From Actinomycetospora callitridis (lineage in GTDB: Bacteria > Actinomycetota > Actinomycetes > Mycobacteriales > Pseudonocardiaceae): DNA of 64,000 nt. Numbering within the stretch: position 1 is the stretch's first letter; each line of letters opens with the position of its first letter. Below are positions 63,493 to 64,000 of the stretch, in pieces. The translations under genes and the position numbers were made by a program. The notes beneath the pieces were generated by a model. That model made no database searches. It was not told where the DNA came from and saw only the letters and a program-made list of their open reading frames with translations. The DNA lies in the NCBI RefSeq assembly GCF_028737265.1, contig NZ_JAQZAK010000003.1, positions 248,001 to 312,000 on the forward strand, read 5' to 3'.

Positions 63493-64000
63493 GTGACGCC
63501 GAGCAAGGCCGCGAGCGAGGTGCTGGGACCGATGGACGATGCGACACGGGCCCTGATGGGGCTCTGGGACGTGGCCGGCGAGAACGTCCGCGGGCTGGGG
63601 GACGAGGACTGGGCGCGGCCGCTGCCCGGCGCCGGCGTCGGGCCCGCCGACGTGGCGGAGCTCGCGGTCCACCTCACCGGGGTGCACTACGCCGGGCCGG
63701 AGACCCTGCGCGAGGCCGTCGCGGCGGCGCGTCACCGCGCGGAGACCCAGCTGGCCGGCCGCACGAGCGGTGACCCGGTGCTGGGCGCCCAGTGCCTCGA
63801 CATGTGCCTGCACGTCCACGACCTGACCGCGGCCCTCGGCGCCCCGGCGGACCTGCGCGATCACGAGGCGGCCGCCCGCGAGGCGTGCCGGCTCGTCCTG
63901 CGTGTGCTGCCGCGCCTGCTGGTCGCGGCGGTGGGGGCTGACGACGCGACGCTGCGCGTGGCGGTGCGTCTCGGCGACGACCGCGCCGTGCACGTCGACC
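63493..64000 (+). CDS. DinB/maleylpyruvate isomerase-like protein (3' end outside window)
   Basis: 169 codons are visible; the frame stays open to the right edge. MDDATRALMGLWDVAGENVRGLGDEDW and later AELAVHLTG and DMCLHVHDLTAALG resemble the metal-binding DinB/MDMPI N-terminal fold, with His residues at the expected helices. GTG 63493 or ATG 63532 could start it. Divergent from padR; substrate unknown. Confidence 0.7.
   Translation, partial: MTPSKAASEVLGPMDDATRALMGLWDVAGENVRGLGDEDWARPLPGAGVGPADVAELAVHLTGVHYAGPETLREAVAAARHRAETQLAGRTSGDPVLGAQCLDMCLHVHDLTAALGAPADLRDHEAAAREACRLVLRVLPRLLVAAVGADDATLRVAVRLGDDRAVHVD

Overview
The window is from a very GC-rich actinomycete. Supporting signs are strong G/C third-position bias, many GTG starts, 4-nt GTGA/ATGA overlaps between consecutive genes, actinobacterial hallmark genes (bldD with an intact c-di-GMP signature, mihF, a PriA without helicase ATPase motifs, DUF948/DUF6167), and classic actinobacterial gene orders. 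The style fits the Pseudonocardiales, but no rRNA or other decisive marker is present, so the family is an inference.

Positions 1-49545 are mostly core housekeeping genes, nearly all on the minus strand. From left to right: a SWIM zinc-finger protein (cut by the window edge) with an SNF2 helicase and a Rieske lipoprotein; a HAD hydrolase, pyrD, a PH-domain protein, ribH, ribBA, ribE and rpe; a small membrane protein, rsmB, a 30-bp tandem repeat, fmt and def; a DinB-like protein; priA; a repeat-rich gap; metK, coaBC, rpoZ, gmk and mihF; the pyrimidine operon pyrR-pyrB-pyrC-carA-carB-pyrF with a PyrR-type leader; bldD; nusB, efp and pepQ; a four-TM protein; aroB, aroK, aroC, a prepilin peptidase, aroE, mltG, ruvX and alaS; DUF6167 and DUF948 proteins; an HTH-TM protein; rarA; an orphan 149-aa protein; a polysaccharide deacetylase-like protein; asparaginase; and, on the plus strand, an AsnC/Lrp regulator and an aminotransferase. 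An isocitrate lyase/PEP-mutase family gene faces the aminotransferase across a perfect 19-bp hairpin.

Positions 50461-63413 hold the main accessory system: a high-affinity (group 1h, formerly group 5) [NiFe] hydrogenase. The plus-strand operon runs small subunit, large subunit, NifU-like protein, DUF5947, DUF6084, a 449-aa protein of unknown function, the maturation protease, a 34-aa membrane microprotein, hypA, hypC, hypD, hypE and a 107-aa disordered protein. On the opposite strand a PadR regulator, a second HypC/HupF-like protein and hypF face it. The subunits make the enzyme. The protease, HypA, HypC, HypD, HypE and HypF build the Ni-Fe(CN)2CO site. The NifU-like, DUF5947, DUF6084 and 449-aa proteins and the microprotein are the least understood parts and are candidates for Fe-S delivery, electron transfer or membrane anchoring. 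No hypB lies in the window. Such enzymes let aerobic actinobacteria live on atmospheric H2 during starvation.

Several non-coding structures recur: long hairpins at gene ends whose arms supply or touch stop codons, two related intergenic inverted repeats around a GCGTGGCCCCCA core, and TAGGNN -10 elements placed for leaderless transcripts.
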